This document shows, piece after piece, positions 42,999-51,527 of a DNA stretch of 64,000 nucleotides. This stretch comes from Skermania piniformis. GTDB lineage: Bacteria; Actinomycetota; Actinomycetes; Mycobacteriales; Mycobacteriaceae. Each line of letters begins with the position of its first letter. The first letter of the stretch is position 1. The notes beneath the pieces are model-generated. The model saw only the letters and a list, made by a program, of their open reading frames with translations. It ran no database searches and was not told the DNA's origin. The stretch covers positions 2,914,001 through 2,978,000 of the forward strand of contig NZ_CP079105.1 of NCBI RefSeq assembly GCF_019285775.1. Reading direction: 5' to 3'. Position numbers and translations under genes: made by a program.

Positions 42999-44219
42999 GT
43001 GAGCACGCGTGAGGTGGTCATCTGCGCACCGGTCCGGACACCGGTGGGCCGCTACGGCGGCATGCTCGCGGCGTTGACCGCGGCCGAGCTCGGCGCCGTC
43101 GCGCTGCAGGGGTTGTTGTACCGCACCGGGATCGAGCCGGCACTGATCGAGGACGTCATCCTCGGCAACTGCTACCCGAGCAGCGAGGCCCCCGCGTTGG
43201 GCCGGGTGGTCGCCCTCGACGCGGGCCTGCCGGTGACCACCGCGGGGATGCAGGTGGATCGGCGCTGCGGGTCCGGTCTCCAGTCGGTGATCCAGGCGGT
43301 ATTGCAGGTCGGCAGCGGTGCCAACGAGATTCTGGTGGCCGGTGGGGTCGAGAGCATGAGCAACGTGGTGTTCTACTCCACCGACATCCGCTGGGGCGGC
43401 GCTCGGACCGGTGTCCGGATGCACGACGGACTGGTACGCGGCCGGGAGACCGCCGGCGGGAAGCATCATCCGGTGCCCGGTGGAATGGTGGAGACTGCGG
43501 AGAATCTGCGCCGCAGCCATGGCATCACCCGTGCCGCCCAGGACCGGCTGGCACTGCGTTCCCACCGCAACGCGGTCGCCGCGATCGACAGCGGCGCCGC
43601 GGCCGAGCAGATCGTGCCCACCCCGGTGCCCGGTCGCCGGAATACGACGATCGTGTGCGATACCGACGAGCATCCCCGCGCCGACACCACGCTGGAAGCG
43701 CTCGCCGCACTGGTTCCACTGCGAGCCGCGGTCGACCCCGAATCAACGGTAACGGCTGGCAATTCGAGCGGAATGAACGATGCGGCGGCAATGTGCCTGG
43801 TGACGACCCGCGAACGGGCCGAGCAACTCGGTGTCCCACCGTCGGTGCGATTGGTCTCCTGGGCGGTGGCCGGCGTACCACCCGAGCTGATGGGTATCGG
43901 TCCGGTACCGGCGACCACCGCCGCGCTCGACCGCGCCGGGCTTACCCTCGCCGATATGGACTTGATCGAGGTGAACGAGGCATTCGCGGCCCAAGCGCTC
44001 GCGGTGCTGCAGGAGTGGGGGTTCGGCGACGACGACCTGGAGCGGGTCAACGTGCACGGCTCCGGGATCTCGCTCGGCCATCCGGTGGGCGCGACCGGAA
44101 CCCGGATGCTGGCCACCCTGGCGCGCGAGTTGCATCGTCGCGAACAACGGTACGGGCTCGAAACCATCTGCCTCGGTGGCGGGCAGGGCCTGTCCGCGGT
44201 CTTCGAGCGAGTGGCCTGA
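42999..44219 (+). CDS. Acetyl-CoA acetyltransferase-type thiolase
   Basis: A 406-residue thiolase with the nucleophile in DRRCGSGLQS, NEAFAAQAL, the histidine in SGISLGHPVGATG and the C-terminal CLGGGQG cysteine: a complete degradative-thiolase set. GTG 42999 follows GGGAGG. Lies between the mycofactocin-type SDR and an acyl-CoA dehydrogenase, so these genes look like one beta-oxidation module. Different from the thiolase at 7150, whose nucleophile segment is NRHCAGS. Confidence 0.9.
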   Translation: MSTREVVICAPVRTPVGRYGGMLAALTAAELGAVALQGLLYRTGIEPALIEDVILGNCYPSSEAPALGRVVALDAGLPVTTAGMQVDRRCGSGLQSVIQAVLQVGSGANEILVAGGVESMSNVVFYSTDIRWGGARTGVRMHDGLVRGRETAGGKHHPVPGGMVETAENLRRSHGITRAAQDRLALRSHRNAVAAIDSGAAAEQIVPTPVPGRRNTTIVCDTDEHPRADTTLEALAALVPLRAAVDPESTVTAGNSSGMNDAAAMCLVTTRERAEQLGVPPSVRLVSWAVAGVPPELMGIGPVPATTAALDRAGLTLADMDLIEVNEAFAAQALAVLQEWGFGDDDLERVNVHGSGISLGHPVGATGTRMLATLARELHRREQRYGLETICLGGGQGLSAVFERVA

Positions 44220-44245
44220 GTCGAACCACCGGAACGGACAATCTC

Positions 44246-45436
44246 GTGAAACTCGCCCAGACGCACGGCCTCAGCGACATCCAGAACGACATACTCGCGA
44301 CCGTCCGCACATTCGTGGACAAGGAGATCATCCCGGTCGCGCAGGAACTCGAACACACCGACACCTACCCCCAGGCGATCGTGGATCGGATGGCCGACTT
44401 GGGACTGTTCGGCCTGATGATCGACGAGGAGTACGGCGGCCTCGGCGAATCGCTGCTCACCTACGCACTGTGTGTCGAGGAACTCGCGCGGGGCTGGATG
44501 AGCGTGTCCGGAGTACTCAACACCCACTTCATCGTCGCGTATCTGCTGCAACAGCACGGAACGCCGGCACAGCGGCAGCGCCACCTACCGCGCATGGCAA
44601 CCGGCGAGGTCCGCGGCGCGTTCTCCATGTCCGAACCGGAGCTCGGCTCCGACGTCGCCGCGATCCGCACCAAGGCGGTGCGCGCCGACGGCACCGGCTA
44701 CACGATCGACGGCCGGAAGATGTGGCTCACCAACGGCTCTACCGCGAACCTGGTAGCAGTGTTGGTGCGCACCGACGAGGGCCGGGAGCGCCCGCACGAC
44801 AACTTGACCGCGTTCCTGATCGAGAAGCCCACCGGATTCGGGGAGGTTGCGCCCGGACTCACCGTTCCGGGCCGAATCCACAAGATGGGGTATCGCGGCA
44901 TCGACACCACCGAGCTGCTGTTCGACGGGTACCGGTCCGACGCCGACAGCGTTCTCGGAAATGCACCCGGTCAAGGGTTCCGACAGATGATGGACGGGAT
45001 CGAGGTCGGCCGGGTGAACGTCGCTGCCCGGGCCTGCGGCATCGCGATCCGTGCGTTCGAGCTCGGTGCCCGTTATGCGCAGCAGCGGAGTGCATTCGGC
45101 CGGCCGATCGTGGGACACCAGGCGATCGAGTTCTCCCTTGCCGAGATGGCCACCAAGGTCGAGGCCGCGCATCTGATGATGGTGAACGCCGCCCGGCTCA
45201 AGGATTCCGGCGAGCGCAGTGACGTCGCTGCGGGCATGGCCAAGTATCTGGCCAGCGAGTTCTGCAACGAGGTCACCCAGGCAAGCTTCCGGATCCACGG
45301 CGGCTACGGCTACTCGACCGAGTACGAGATCGAACGGCTGATGCGCGAGGCGCCGTTTCTGCTGATCGGCGAGGGCACCAGCGAGATCCAGAAACGGATC
45401 GTCGCCCGAGGCGTGCTGGCCGATTATCGGTTGTGA
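44246..45436 (+). CDS. Acyl-CoA dehydrogenase
   Basis: A 396-residue, full-length ACAD. It has AFSMSEPELGSDVA and MWLTNGSTANL segments, and the C-terminal LLIGEGTSEIQKRIVAR region with the canonical catalytic glutamate, so unlike the pair at 20945/22136 it should work as a homotetramer. GTG 44246 (VKLAQTHGLSD) is chosen; it is 26 bases after the thiolase stop and has a moderate ribosome site. Part of the 42143-46265 operon. Confidence 0.88.
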   Translation: MKLAQTHGLSDIQNDILATVRTFVDKEIIPVAQELEHTDTYPQAIVDRMADLGLFGLMIDEEYGGLGESLLTYALCVEELARGWMSVSGVLNTHFIVAYLLQQHGTPAQRQRHLPRMATGEVRGAFSMSEPELGSDVAAIRTKAVRADGTGYTIDGRKMWLTNGSTANLVAVLVRTDEGRERPHDNLTAFLIEKPTGFGEVAPGLTVPGRIHKMGYRGIDTTELLFDGYRSDADSVLGNAPGQGFRQMMDGIEVGRVNVAARACGIAIRAFELGARYAQQRSAFGRPIVGHQAIEFSLAEMATKVEAAHLMMVNAARLKDSGERSDVAAGMAKYLASEFCNEVTQASFRIHGGYGYSTEYEIERLMREAPFLLIGEGTSEIQKRIVARGVLADYRL

Positions 45437-45467
45437 TGCACCGATACGCGATGGACCGGGCCGACTG

Positions 45468-46265
45468 ATGGAGCTGGGATTCGACGGCGCGACCGCGGTG
45501 GTGGTCGGCGGCAGCAAAGGCATGGGCCTGGCCACGGCGCGCTGCCTGGCGGCGGACGGCGCGCGGGTCGCGGTGATCGGACGTACCACGGCAGACGTAA
45601 CCCGCGCGGCACGGGAACTCGCCGATGCCGGCAGCCCGGACACGCTGGCCCTGACCGCCGACGCCTGCGACGCGGACGCGGTGCGGAACGCGTTCGCCGA
45701 AGTCGGCGCGCGCTGGGACGGTGCACTGAATGTGTTGGTGAACGTCGTCGGACCGTACGGCCAGGGCAGCTTCGAGACCGTCACCGACGCGGACTGGCGT
45801 GCAGCGGTGGATCAGGGCGCGCTGTCGCTGGTGCATTGCGTGCAATCCGCACTGCCCTTGCTGCGCCGTGCTCAATGGGCCCGGATCGTGAACTTCTCCG
45901 CGCATTCGACGCAACGCCAGAGTGTGCACCTGGTCGCCTACACCGCGGCCAAGGCGATGGTCACCAGCATCTCGAAGAATCTCTCCCTGCTGCTGGCACC
46001 GGAGGAGATCCCGGTCAATGTGATCTCACCGGGCACCGTCGTCACCCCGGGACTGCAGGACTGGGCCCGCTCGCACGGGATCGACAGCGACGACCCGTAC
46101 CGACTGATGGCCGCAATCGGCGAACACTTCGGCCACCCGGCACAGATGCCCCGGGCCGGACTGCCCGAGGAGGTCGGCGCGGTGGCCGCATTCCTGGCCT
46201 CGCGCCGCAACTCCTACATGACCGGCGCCAACATCAACGTCGATGGTGGGTCGGACTTCATCTGA
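45468..46265 (+). CDS. Short-chain dehydrogenase/reductase
   Basis: A 265-residue classical SDR with the loop GGSKGMGLA, catalytic Tyr/Lys in AYTAAKAMV and the ending DGGSDFI. It may act as a 3-hydroxyacyl-CoA or ring-hydroxyl dehydrogenase in the same module as the thiolase and ACAD. It converges on the Ltp-type thiolase at 46305; the 39-base gap contains the GC palindrome CGCGCCGGCGCG, a weak terminator candidate. Confidence 0.85.
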   Translation: MELGFDGATAVVVGGSKGMGLATARCLAADGARVAVIGRTTADVTRAARELADAGSPDTLALTADACDADAVRNAFAEVGARWDGALNVLVNVVGPYGQGSFETVTDADWRAAVDQGALSLVHCVQSALPLLRRAQWARIVNFSAHSTQRQSVHLVAYTAAKAMVTSISKNLSLLLAPEEIPVNVISPGTVVTPGLQDWARSHGIDSDDPYRLMAAIGEHFGHPAQMPRAGLPEEVGAVAAFLASRRNSYMTGANINVDGGSDFI

Positions 46266-46304
46266 TCGGCCGACCGGTTCGAACGCGGCAGCGCGCCGGC
46301 GCGG

Positions 46305-47450
46305 TCAGGTGGTGACCACGGTCGCCCCCGCCGTCCCCGGTGCCCCGTAGAGCAGGGCGAACCCGGCGTTCGGCGAGCCGGCTACCTGGCGCTCACCTGC
46401 TGTGCCGCGCAACTGCAGCACCAATTCGTGCACCTGCCGGAGTCCGGATGCGCCGATCGGTTCGCCGTTGGCGATCAACCCACCATCGGTATTCACCGGT
46501 AGCGATCCGGAGATCTCGGTGGCGCCCTCGGCGATCAACTTCTCCTGTTCCCCGTGTGCACACAACCCGGTTTCGGCCATATGGATCACCTCTGCGCCCG
46601 CGTCGGTGTCCTGCAGCTGCGCCACATCGATGTCCTGCGGCGACACCCCGGCCGACTCGAAGGCGGCCCGGGCCGCGAAAACCGACGGCGCCGGAGCTTC
46701 CTGCACCGGACCATAGGTGGTATTCACCTCGTAGGCACCGTAGGTGCGGGTCCGGATCTCCACCGCGCGCAGGTAGATCGGCTTGCTGGTGTAGCGATGG
46801 GCGATGTCGGCGCGGCACATCACCGCTGCGGCCGCACCCTCGTCCGGGGCACAGAACATGTAGTGGGTGAGCGGGTAGTTCAGCATCGGCGAGGCCAGAA
46901 TCTCTTCTTCCGAAATCGGCTTGCGGCGGAACGCGTTCGGGTTGAGCACCCCGTTGCGATAGTTCTTCGCCGCCACCCGGGCCAGGGTGCGCGCGGAGAT
47001 GCCGTGATCGTGCAGATAGCGGTTGGCCTTCATGCCGAAGAACTTCGTGGTCAGATATTGACCGTTCTCGCCGTACCAGCGAGGCATCCCGACCAAGCTC
47101 GGATCCACGGTGAACGCACCCCGTGGATGCTTGTCCAGGCCGATCGCGATGCCGATGTCGTACTTGCCCAATCGGATCGCGTCGGCACACGCCTCGGTCA
47201 CGCCGGCCGAGGTGGCGCAGGCGTTGAACACGTTGGTGAACGGCAGCCCGGTGAGCCCCATCTGACCCACGATCGCGTCCGGGTTGGCGATCTCCCAACT
47301 GCCCCCCACCGCGAATTGCATGTCCCGCCATTCCAACCCGGCATCGGCCAAAGCGGCCCGGATCGCGTCGGTGCCCATCTGCATCGCCGTCTTGTCGAAC
47401 CGGCCGAACGGATGCAAGCCGACCCCGATGATCGCTACGTCGTCGGCCAT
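46305..47450 (-). CDS. Thiolase-fold lipid-transfer-type protein (Ltp/SCP-x-like)
   Basis: A 381-residue thiolase-fold enzyme of the non-decarboxylating Ltp type. The nucleophile region is FNACATSAGVTEAC; the C-terminal half lacks the classical CxGGGxG cysteine motif. In steroid catabolism, Ltp2 and related proteins work with a DUF35 partner as retro-aldolases that split a beta-hydroxyacyl-CoA. Here a stand-alone DUF35 gene ends two bases upstream, supporting such a complex. Retro-aldolase rather than thiolysis is an inference from this pairing. Confidence 0.82.
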   Translation of the reverse strand: MADDVAIIGVGLHPFGRFDKTAMQMGTDAIRAALADAGLEWRDMQFAVGGSWEIANPDAIVGQMGLTGLPFTNVFNACATSAGVTEACADAIRLGKYDIGIAIGLDKHPRGAFTVDPSLVGMPRWYGENGQYLTTKFFGMKANRYLHDHGISARTLARVAAKNYRNGVLNPNAFRRKPISEEEILASPMLNYPLTHYMFCAPDEGAAAAVMCRADIAHRYTSKPIYLRAVEIRTRTYGAYEVNTTYGPVQEAPAPSVFAARAAFESAGVSPQDIDVAQLQDTDAGAEVIHMAETGLCAHGEQEKLIAEGATEISGSLPVNTDGGLIANGEPIGASGLRQVHELVLQLRGTAGERQVAGSPNAGFALLYGAPGTAGATVVTT

Positions 47451-47452
47451 TT

Positions 47453-47884
47453 CTACTCCTGGTCGCCGGCGGGTCGGAACGCGAAGGTCAGCACGTCGTC
47501 GCCGGCCGCATCGACGCCGAGCGGGATGGTGGTCAGGACCATCGGCATCCCGAATTCCAATTTGGCCGGATCGTTCTCGGTGAGCCGTCCCTCGACCCGG
47601 ACGACGTCGCCGAGCTGAACCAGACCCACCCCGAACGGGGTGAACGTCTGCGCCGTCCCGCCGCCGAGATACGGCGGCCCGGGCAGGAATCCCTGTGTGG
47701 TCCAGGTGATCAGCGTTCCGTCGGGCGGCAGGGTGAGCTGCTCGACGGACGGTCGACTGCACCGTGGACACAGCGCCTGCACCGGGAACACGGCAGCCCC
47801 GCAGTCGGCGCAGGCGCCGCCGACGAGCCGGAACTCCTCGGCCGGCCAGTTCGAGATGTCCGGAGCGATCATTCGTCGGGTCAC
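47453..47884 (-). CDS. DUF35 OB-fold protein with N-terminal zinc ribbon
   Basis: A 143-residue protein. An N-terminal helix (ISNWPAEEFR) leads to a rubredoxin-like zinc ribbon, CADC ... CPRC (about residues 25-42), and then an OB-fold. DUF35 proteins bind and support Ltp-type thiolase-fold enzymes. In the cholesterol pathway the DUF35 part is fused to a MaoC hydratase (ChsH2); here it stands alone. GTG 47884 has GGGAGG upstream; ATG 47872 is an alternative. Shares a 104-base divergent gap with the split-barrel gene at 47989. Confidence 0.85.
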   Translation of the reverse strand: MTRRMIAPDISNWPAEEFRLVGGACADCGAAVFPVQALCPRCSRPSVEQLTLPPDGTLITWTTQGFLPGPPYLGGGTAQTFTPFGVGLVQLGDVVRVEGRLTENDPAKLEFGMPMVLTTIPLGVDAAGDDVLTFAFRPAGDQE

Positions 47885-47899
47885 AGCTCGATGCCTCCC

Positions 47900-47954
47900 T
47901 TACCGACCTACTGCTTCCCGGCTACAATACCTTACGGTAAGGTCAACGGTAAAT
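47900..47954. promoter_or_regulatory. Divergent promoter with perfect 15-bp palindrome
   Basis: On the plus strand TTACCG (47900-47905) and TACAAT (47923-47928) are 17 bases apart, a good promoter for the gene at 47989. Immediately after it is ACCTTACGGTAAGGT (47929-47943), a perfect palindrome with seven-base arms, and a second half-site ACGGTAAAT (47946-47954) that also occurs at 8406. An operator over the start of transcription implies repression. Confidence 0.6.
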
Positions 47955-47988
47955 GGTTCTACGGCACCGTTCAGCACGAGGCGGAGGC

Positions 47989-48381
47989 ATGGACACGAGA
48001 ATTCCTGCGGGGCTCGCCGACCTGCTAGACCGACCGATCGTCGGGGTGTTGGCAACCGTGACACCGGATGGCTCGCCCCGCCAATCGCCGATGCGGTTCA
48101 CCTGGGACGGCTGCCATCTCCGGATGAGTTACACGATCCCGCGCCGCAAGTTCACCAGCCTACAAGCGAACCCGAACTACTCGTTCCTGCTCACCGATCC
48201 GGACGCGCCCGACCGATGCCTGGAGACCCGCGGCTGGCTGGTCACCGTCCAAGGCGACGCGGACGGCACGTTCTATGCCGCACTGGGCGCGCATTACGGC
48301 GACGATCCCGGCGAGCCACCGGACGACGTGAACGACCGAGTGGTGCTGATTCTCGACGCGACCAGCTTCATCGCGATGTGA
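47989..48381 (+). CDS. F420/FMN split-barrel oxidoreductase (PPOX class)
   Basis: A 130-residue protein with the split beta-barrel pattern GVLATVTPDGSPRQSPMRFTWDG, then RKFTSLQANPNYSFLLTDP and GWLVTVQGDADG. This class binds F420 or flavin and reduces or binds small substrates. ATG 47989 follows GGAGGC. It begins an operon of split-barrel, two amidohydrolases and another split-barrel protein (47989-51520). Cofactor choice cannot be told by eye. Confidence 0.82.
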   Translation: MDTRIPAGLADLLDRPIVGVLATVTPDGSPRQSPMRFTWDGCHLRMSYTIPRRKFTSLQANPNYSFLLTDPDAPDRCLETRGWLVTVQGDADGTFYAALGAHYGDDPGEPPDDVNDRVVLILDATSFIAM

Positions 48382-48398
48382 CCGCCAGGAGTATCGAC

Positions 48399-49655
48399 AT
48401 GACCGAACCGGCCGAAGCCACACCGCGTTCCGATGTGCCGGTGTTCGACGCCGACTCACATATGTACGAAACGGCCGGCGCACTGACCGACCATCTGCCC
48501 GACCGATATCGGCGCGCCGTGCAATACGTGCAGATCGGCCGGCATACCCGAGTCGCGATCAACGGCCGGATCACCGACTTCATCCCGAATCCCACGTTCG
48601 AGCGGGTCGCCGCGCCGGGTGCACACGAGAAGTTCTTCGCCGGCGCGAACACCGAGGGCCTGACCCTGCGGGAGATGCAGGGGCCGGCGATCGCGGCACC
48701 GGCGGCGACCCGCAACCCGGCGGACCGGATCGCCGAACTGGATCGGCAAGGTGTCCGGGAGACGCTGAACTACCCGACGCTGGCGAGCTTGGTGGAGCAT
48801 TCCGCGGCCGACGATCCACAGCTGACCCTGGCCATCGTGCACGCGATCAACGAATGGATGCTCGAGCACTGGACCTACGCCTATCAGGATCGGATCTACA
48901 GCACCCCGATCCTGAACTGCGCCGAAGTGGACGGCGCGCGGCGCGAGCTGGAGTACATCCTGGCCAACGGCGCGAAGGTGGCATTGATCAAGCCGGCGCC
49001 GGTCAAGGGCATCCACGGCTGGCGGTCGCCGGCGCTGCCGGAATTCGATCCGTTCTGGCGGGACGTAGCGGCAGCCGGCCTACCGATCGTGCTGCACGCC
49101 AGCCAGCCGCCGCTCGACGACTACATCAATCGGTGGGAGCCGCCGGCCACCTCGAACTTCATGGCGATGAGCGCATTCCGCTGGCTGGCCTTGGGGCACC
49201 GGGAGATTTCCGACATGATCGGCAGCCTGATCTGTCACGGCACCCTGACCCGGTTTCCCGCGCTGCGAATCGCCAGCGTGGAGAACGGCAGTTCGTGGAT
49301 CGGGCCGCTCTTCCACGATCTGGCGAGCCTGACCCACAAGATGCCGCAGAACTTCCCCGAAGACCCGCTGGAGGTGTTCCGGCGCAACATCTGGGTCAGC
49401 CCGTTCTGGGAAGGATCGGTCGCCGATGTCGTGGCGACGGTGGGCTGGGATCGGGTGATGTTCGGTTCGGACTACCCGCATCCGGAAGGGCTGCCCGAAC
49501 CGAAGAGCTACTGGAAGTACGCCGAGCACATGGATGCTCGACGAGTCTGGGATTTCATGGGCGACAATGCTCGTCGCTTCATGGGCTTGTCGATCGCCAA
49601 CCCCGACCCGGCGGCACAGCAGCCGCCGGCCGCACTGCAGCCGACCGCGCCGTAG
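48399..49655 (+). CDS. Amidohydrolase family protein
   Basis: A 418-residue amidohydrolase-2 protein. It begins VFDADSHMYET (variant of the H-x-H metal motif), with IVLHAS, VENGSSW and MFGSDYPHPEG downstream. The layout and the FIPNPTF segment match 25668-26876, so the two are paralogues. ATG 48399 has AGGAG. It ends in an Ala/Pro-rich tail (PAAQQPPAALQ), 12 bases before the next amidohydrolase. Likely C-C or amide/lactone hydrolysis, or decarboxylation, of a pathway intermediate. Confidence 0.83.
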   Translation: MTEPAEATPRSDVPVFDADSHMYETAGALTDHLPDRYRRAVQYVQIGRHTRVAINGRITDFIPNPTFERVAAPGAHEKFFAGANTEGLTLREMQGPAIAAPAATRNPADRIAELDRQGVRETLNYPTLASLVEHSAADDPQLTLAIVHAINEWMLEHWTYAYQDRIYSTPILNCAEVDGARRELEYILANGAKVALIKPAPVKGIHGWRSPALPEFDPFWRDVAAAGLPIVLHASQPPLDDYINRWEPPATSNFMAMSAFRWLALGHREISDMIGSLICHGTLTRFPALRIASVENGSSWIGPLFHDLASLTHKMPQNFPEDPLEVFRRNIWVSPFWEGSVADVVATVGWDRVMFGSDYPHPEGLPEPKSYWKYAEHMDARRVWDFMGDNARRFMGLSIANPDPAAQQPPAALQPTAP

Positions 49656-49667
49656 AGGAGCTTTCTC

Positions 49668-50969
49668 GTGGACAAGAACGACATGATTCTGGTCAGCGTC
49701 GACGACCACATCATCGAACCGCCGGACATGTTCGCCAACCGGCTACCGGCCCGCTACGCCGACGAGGCGCCGCGGTTGGTGCATATGGACAACGGAGCCG
49801 ACATGTGGAAGTTCCGCGACCGGGTGATCCCGAACGTCGCCCTCAACGCGGTGGCCGGCCGGCCGAAGGAGGAATACGGACTGGACCCGGAGGGGCTCGA
49901 CGAGATCCGGCCGGGCTGCTACGACGTCCATGAGCGGGTCAAGGACATGAACGCCGGCGGGGTGCTGGCACAGATGAACTTTCCGTCCTTCCCCGGTTTC
50001 GCCGCCCGACTGTTCGCCACCGAAGATTCGGATTTTTCCCTCGCGCTGGTCCAGGCGTACAACGACTGGCATATCGAGGAATGGTGCGGCGCGTATCCAG
50101 GCCGGTTCATCCCGATGGCACTGCCGGTGATCTGGGATGCCGAGCTGTGCGCCCAGGAGGTGCGCCGGGTGTCGAAGAAGGGGGTGCACGCGCTCACCTT
50201 CACCGAGAACCCCGCCGCATTGGGGTACCCCAGCTTTCACGACGACTACTGGAATCCGTTGTGGGAGGCTCTGGTCGAGACGAATACCGTGTTGAACGTG
50301 CACATCGGCTCGTCCGGCAAGCTGTCGATCCCGGCGACCGATTCACCGCCGGACGTGATGATCACCCTGCAGCCGATGAACATCGTCTCCGCCGCCGCAG
50401 ACCTGTTGTGGTCGAACCCGATCAAGCGGTACGCGGATCTGAAGATCGGCTTGTCCGAGGGCGGCACGGGCTGGATCCCGTACTTTCTGCAGCGGGCGGA
50501 TCGGACCTTCGACATGCATGCCACCTGGACCCTGCAGGACTTCGGCGGCAAACTGCCCAGCGAGGTGTTCCGGGAACACTTCCTGACCTGCTTCATCAGC
50601 GATCCGATCGGGGTGCGGTTACGCAACGAGATCGGCATCGACAACATCGCCTGGGAGATGGATTACCCGCACAGCGACTCGATGTGGCCCGGGGCGCCGG
50701 AAGAGTTGTCCGCGGTCTTCACGGCCGAGCACGTGCCCGACGACGAGATCGACAAGATGACGTATCGCAATGCCCTGGAGTGGTACTCGTTCGACCCGTT
50801 CCGGCATATCCCCCGCGACGCGGCAACCGTCGGCGCGCTGCGGGCCGCGTCGGCCGACCACGATGTCAGCATCAAGGCGCGCAGCCATCAGCAACGCGCT
50901 GCCGCCGACAAGCTGGCGGCGTTCAAGTCGCAGATCGAAGCCGCCACCGCGCACACTGCTACTCGGTAG
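49668..50969 (+). CDS. Amidohydrolase family protein
   Basis: A 433-residue amidohydrolase-2 protein of a different subgroup from its neighbour: it begins VSVDDHIIEPPDMF and continues with LNVHIGSSG, LSEGGTGWIPYFLQRAD and WEMDYPHSDSMWP. Proteins with this pattern are frequent in mycobacterial steroid- and aromatic-degrading clusters. GTG 49668 follows GAGGAG. Its own C-terminus is a long charged helix (HQQRAADKLAAFKSQIE type). Co-transcribed with 48399 and 51023. Confidence 0.84.
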   Translation: MDKNDMILVSVDDHIIEPPDMFANRLPARYADEAPRLVHMDNGADMWKFRDRVIPNVALNAVAGRPKEEYGLDPEGLDEIRPGCYDVHERVKDMNAGGVLAQMNFPSFPGFAARLFATEDSDFSLALVQAYNDWHIEEWCGAYPGRFIPMALPVIWDAELCAQEVRRVSKKGVHALTFTENPAALGYPSFHDDYWNPLWEALVETNTVLNVHIGSSGKLSIPATDSPPDVMITLQPMNIVSAAADLLWSNPIKRYADLKIGLSEGGTGWIPYFLQRADRTFDMHATWTLQDFGGKLPSEVFREHFLTCFISDPIGVRLRNEIGIDNIAWEMDYPHSDSMWPGAPEELSAVFTAEHVPDDEIDKMTYRNALEWYSFDPFRHIPRDAATVGALRAASADHDVSIKARSHQQRAAADKLAAFKSQIEAATAHTATR

Positions 50970-51022
50970 CGCTGTTGCTGCCGCGCGCATTCCGGTTTGT
51001 CGCGCGTGGTAAGACGATCTTC

Positions 51023-51520
51023 ATGCAACCGAACGAGATCCGCGAGATTCTCGACCGACCGATCAGCCAGGACCTACTGCATCGTGACCTGGCTCGACTG
51101 GCCTACGTCGCGACCGACGGTACCCCGCGGGCGATCCCGATCGCGTTCACCTGGAACGGCGAGCAGATCGTACTGTGCACTACCACGAACGCTCCGAAAC
51201 TGCCCGCACTGCGCCGGAACCCGATGGTCGCCCTGACCATCGACACCGAGGTGCACCCACCCAAGATCCTGCTGATCCGCGGTCGGGTCGAGCTGGATGT
51301 CGTCGACGGCATCCCGGACGAGTATCTGCAGATGAACGGCACCTACCAGATGACCCCGGAGCAGCGGGTCGAGTGGGAGGCCGAGGTCCGCTCGCTCTAC
51401 GACAGCATGGTACGCATCGTCGTCACCCCGACCTGGGCAAAGCTGATCGACTTCGAAACCACCCTGCCCTCCGCGGTCGAGGAACTGATCCGCCGGCGCG
51501 CCGAACGCGAGCACACCTGA
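51023..51520 (+). CDS. F420/FMN split-barrel oxidoreductase (PPOX class)
   Basis: A 165-residue split-barrel protein with LARLAYVATDGTPRAIPIAFTWNGEQ, followed by LRRNPMVALTIDT and LLIRGRVEL, a classical pyridoxamine-oxidase-like F420/FMN binding pattern. Longer than the protein at 47989 because of an extra C-terminal helical part (ELIRRRAERE). Fourth gene of the split-barrel/amidohydrolase group; it lies 53 bases after the amidohydrolase and may have its own start signal. Confidence 0.8.
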   Translation: MQPNEIREILDRPISQDLLHRDLARLAYVATDGTPRAIPIAFTWNGEQIVLCTTTNAPKLPALRRNPMVALTIDTEVHPPKILLIRGRVELDVVDGIPDEYLQMNGTYQMTPEQRVEWEAEVRSLYDSMVRIVVTPTWAKLIDFETTLPSAVEELIRRRAEREHT

Positions 51521-51527
51521 GATCGGC

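Noticed and set aside
46292-46303. GC palindrome CGCGCCGGCGCG as a terminator
   Set aside because: It lies in a convergent gap, but short perfect GC palindromes are frequent by chance here, and it has no loop for a stable hairpin.
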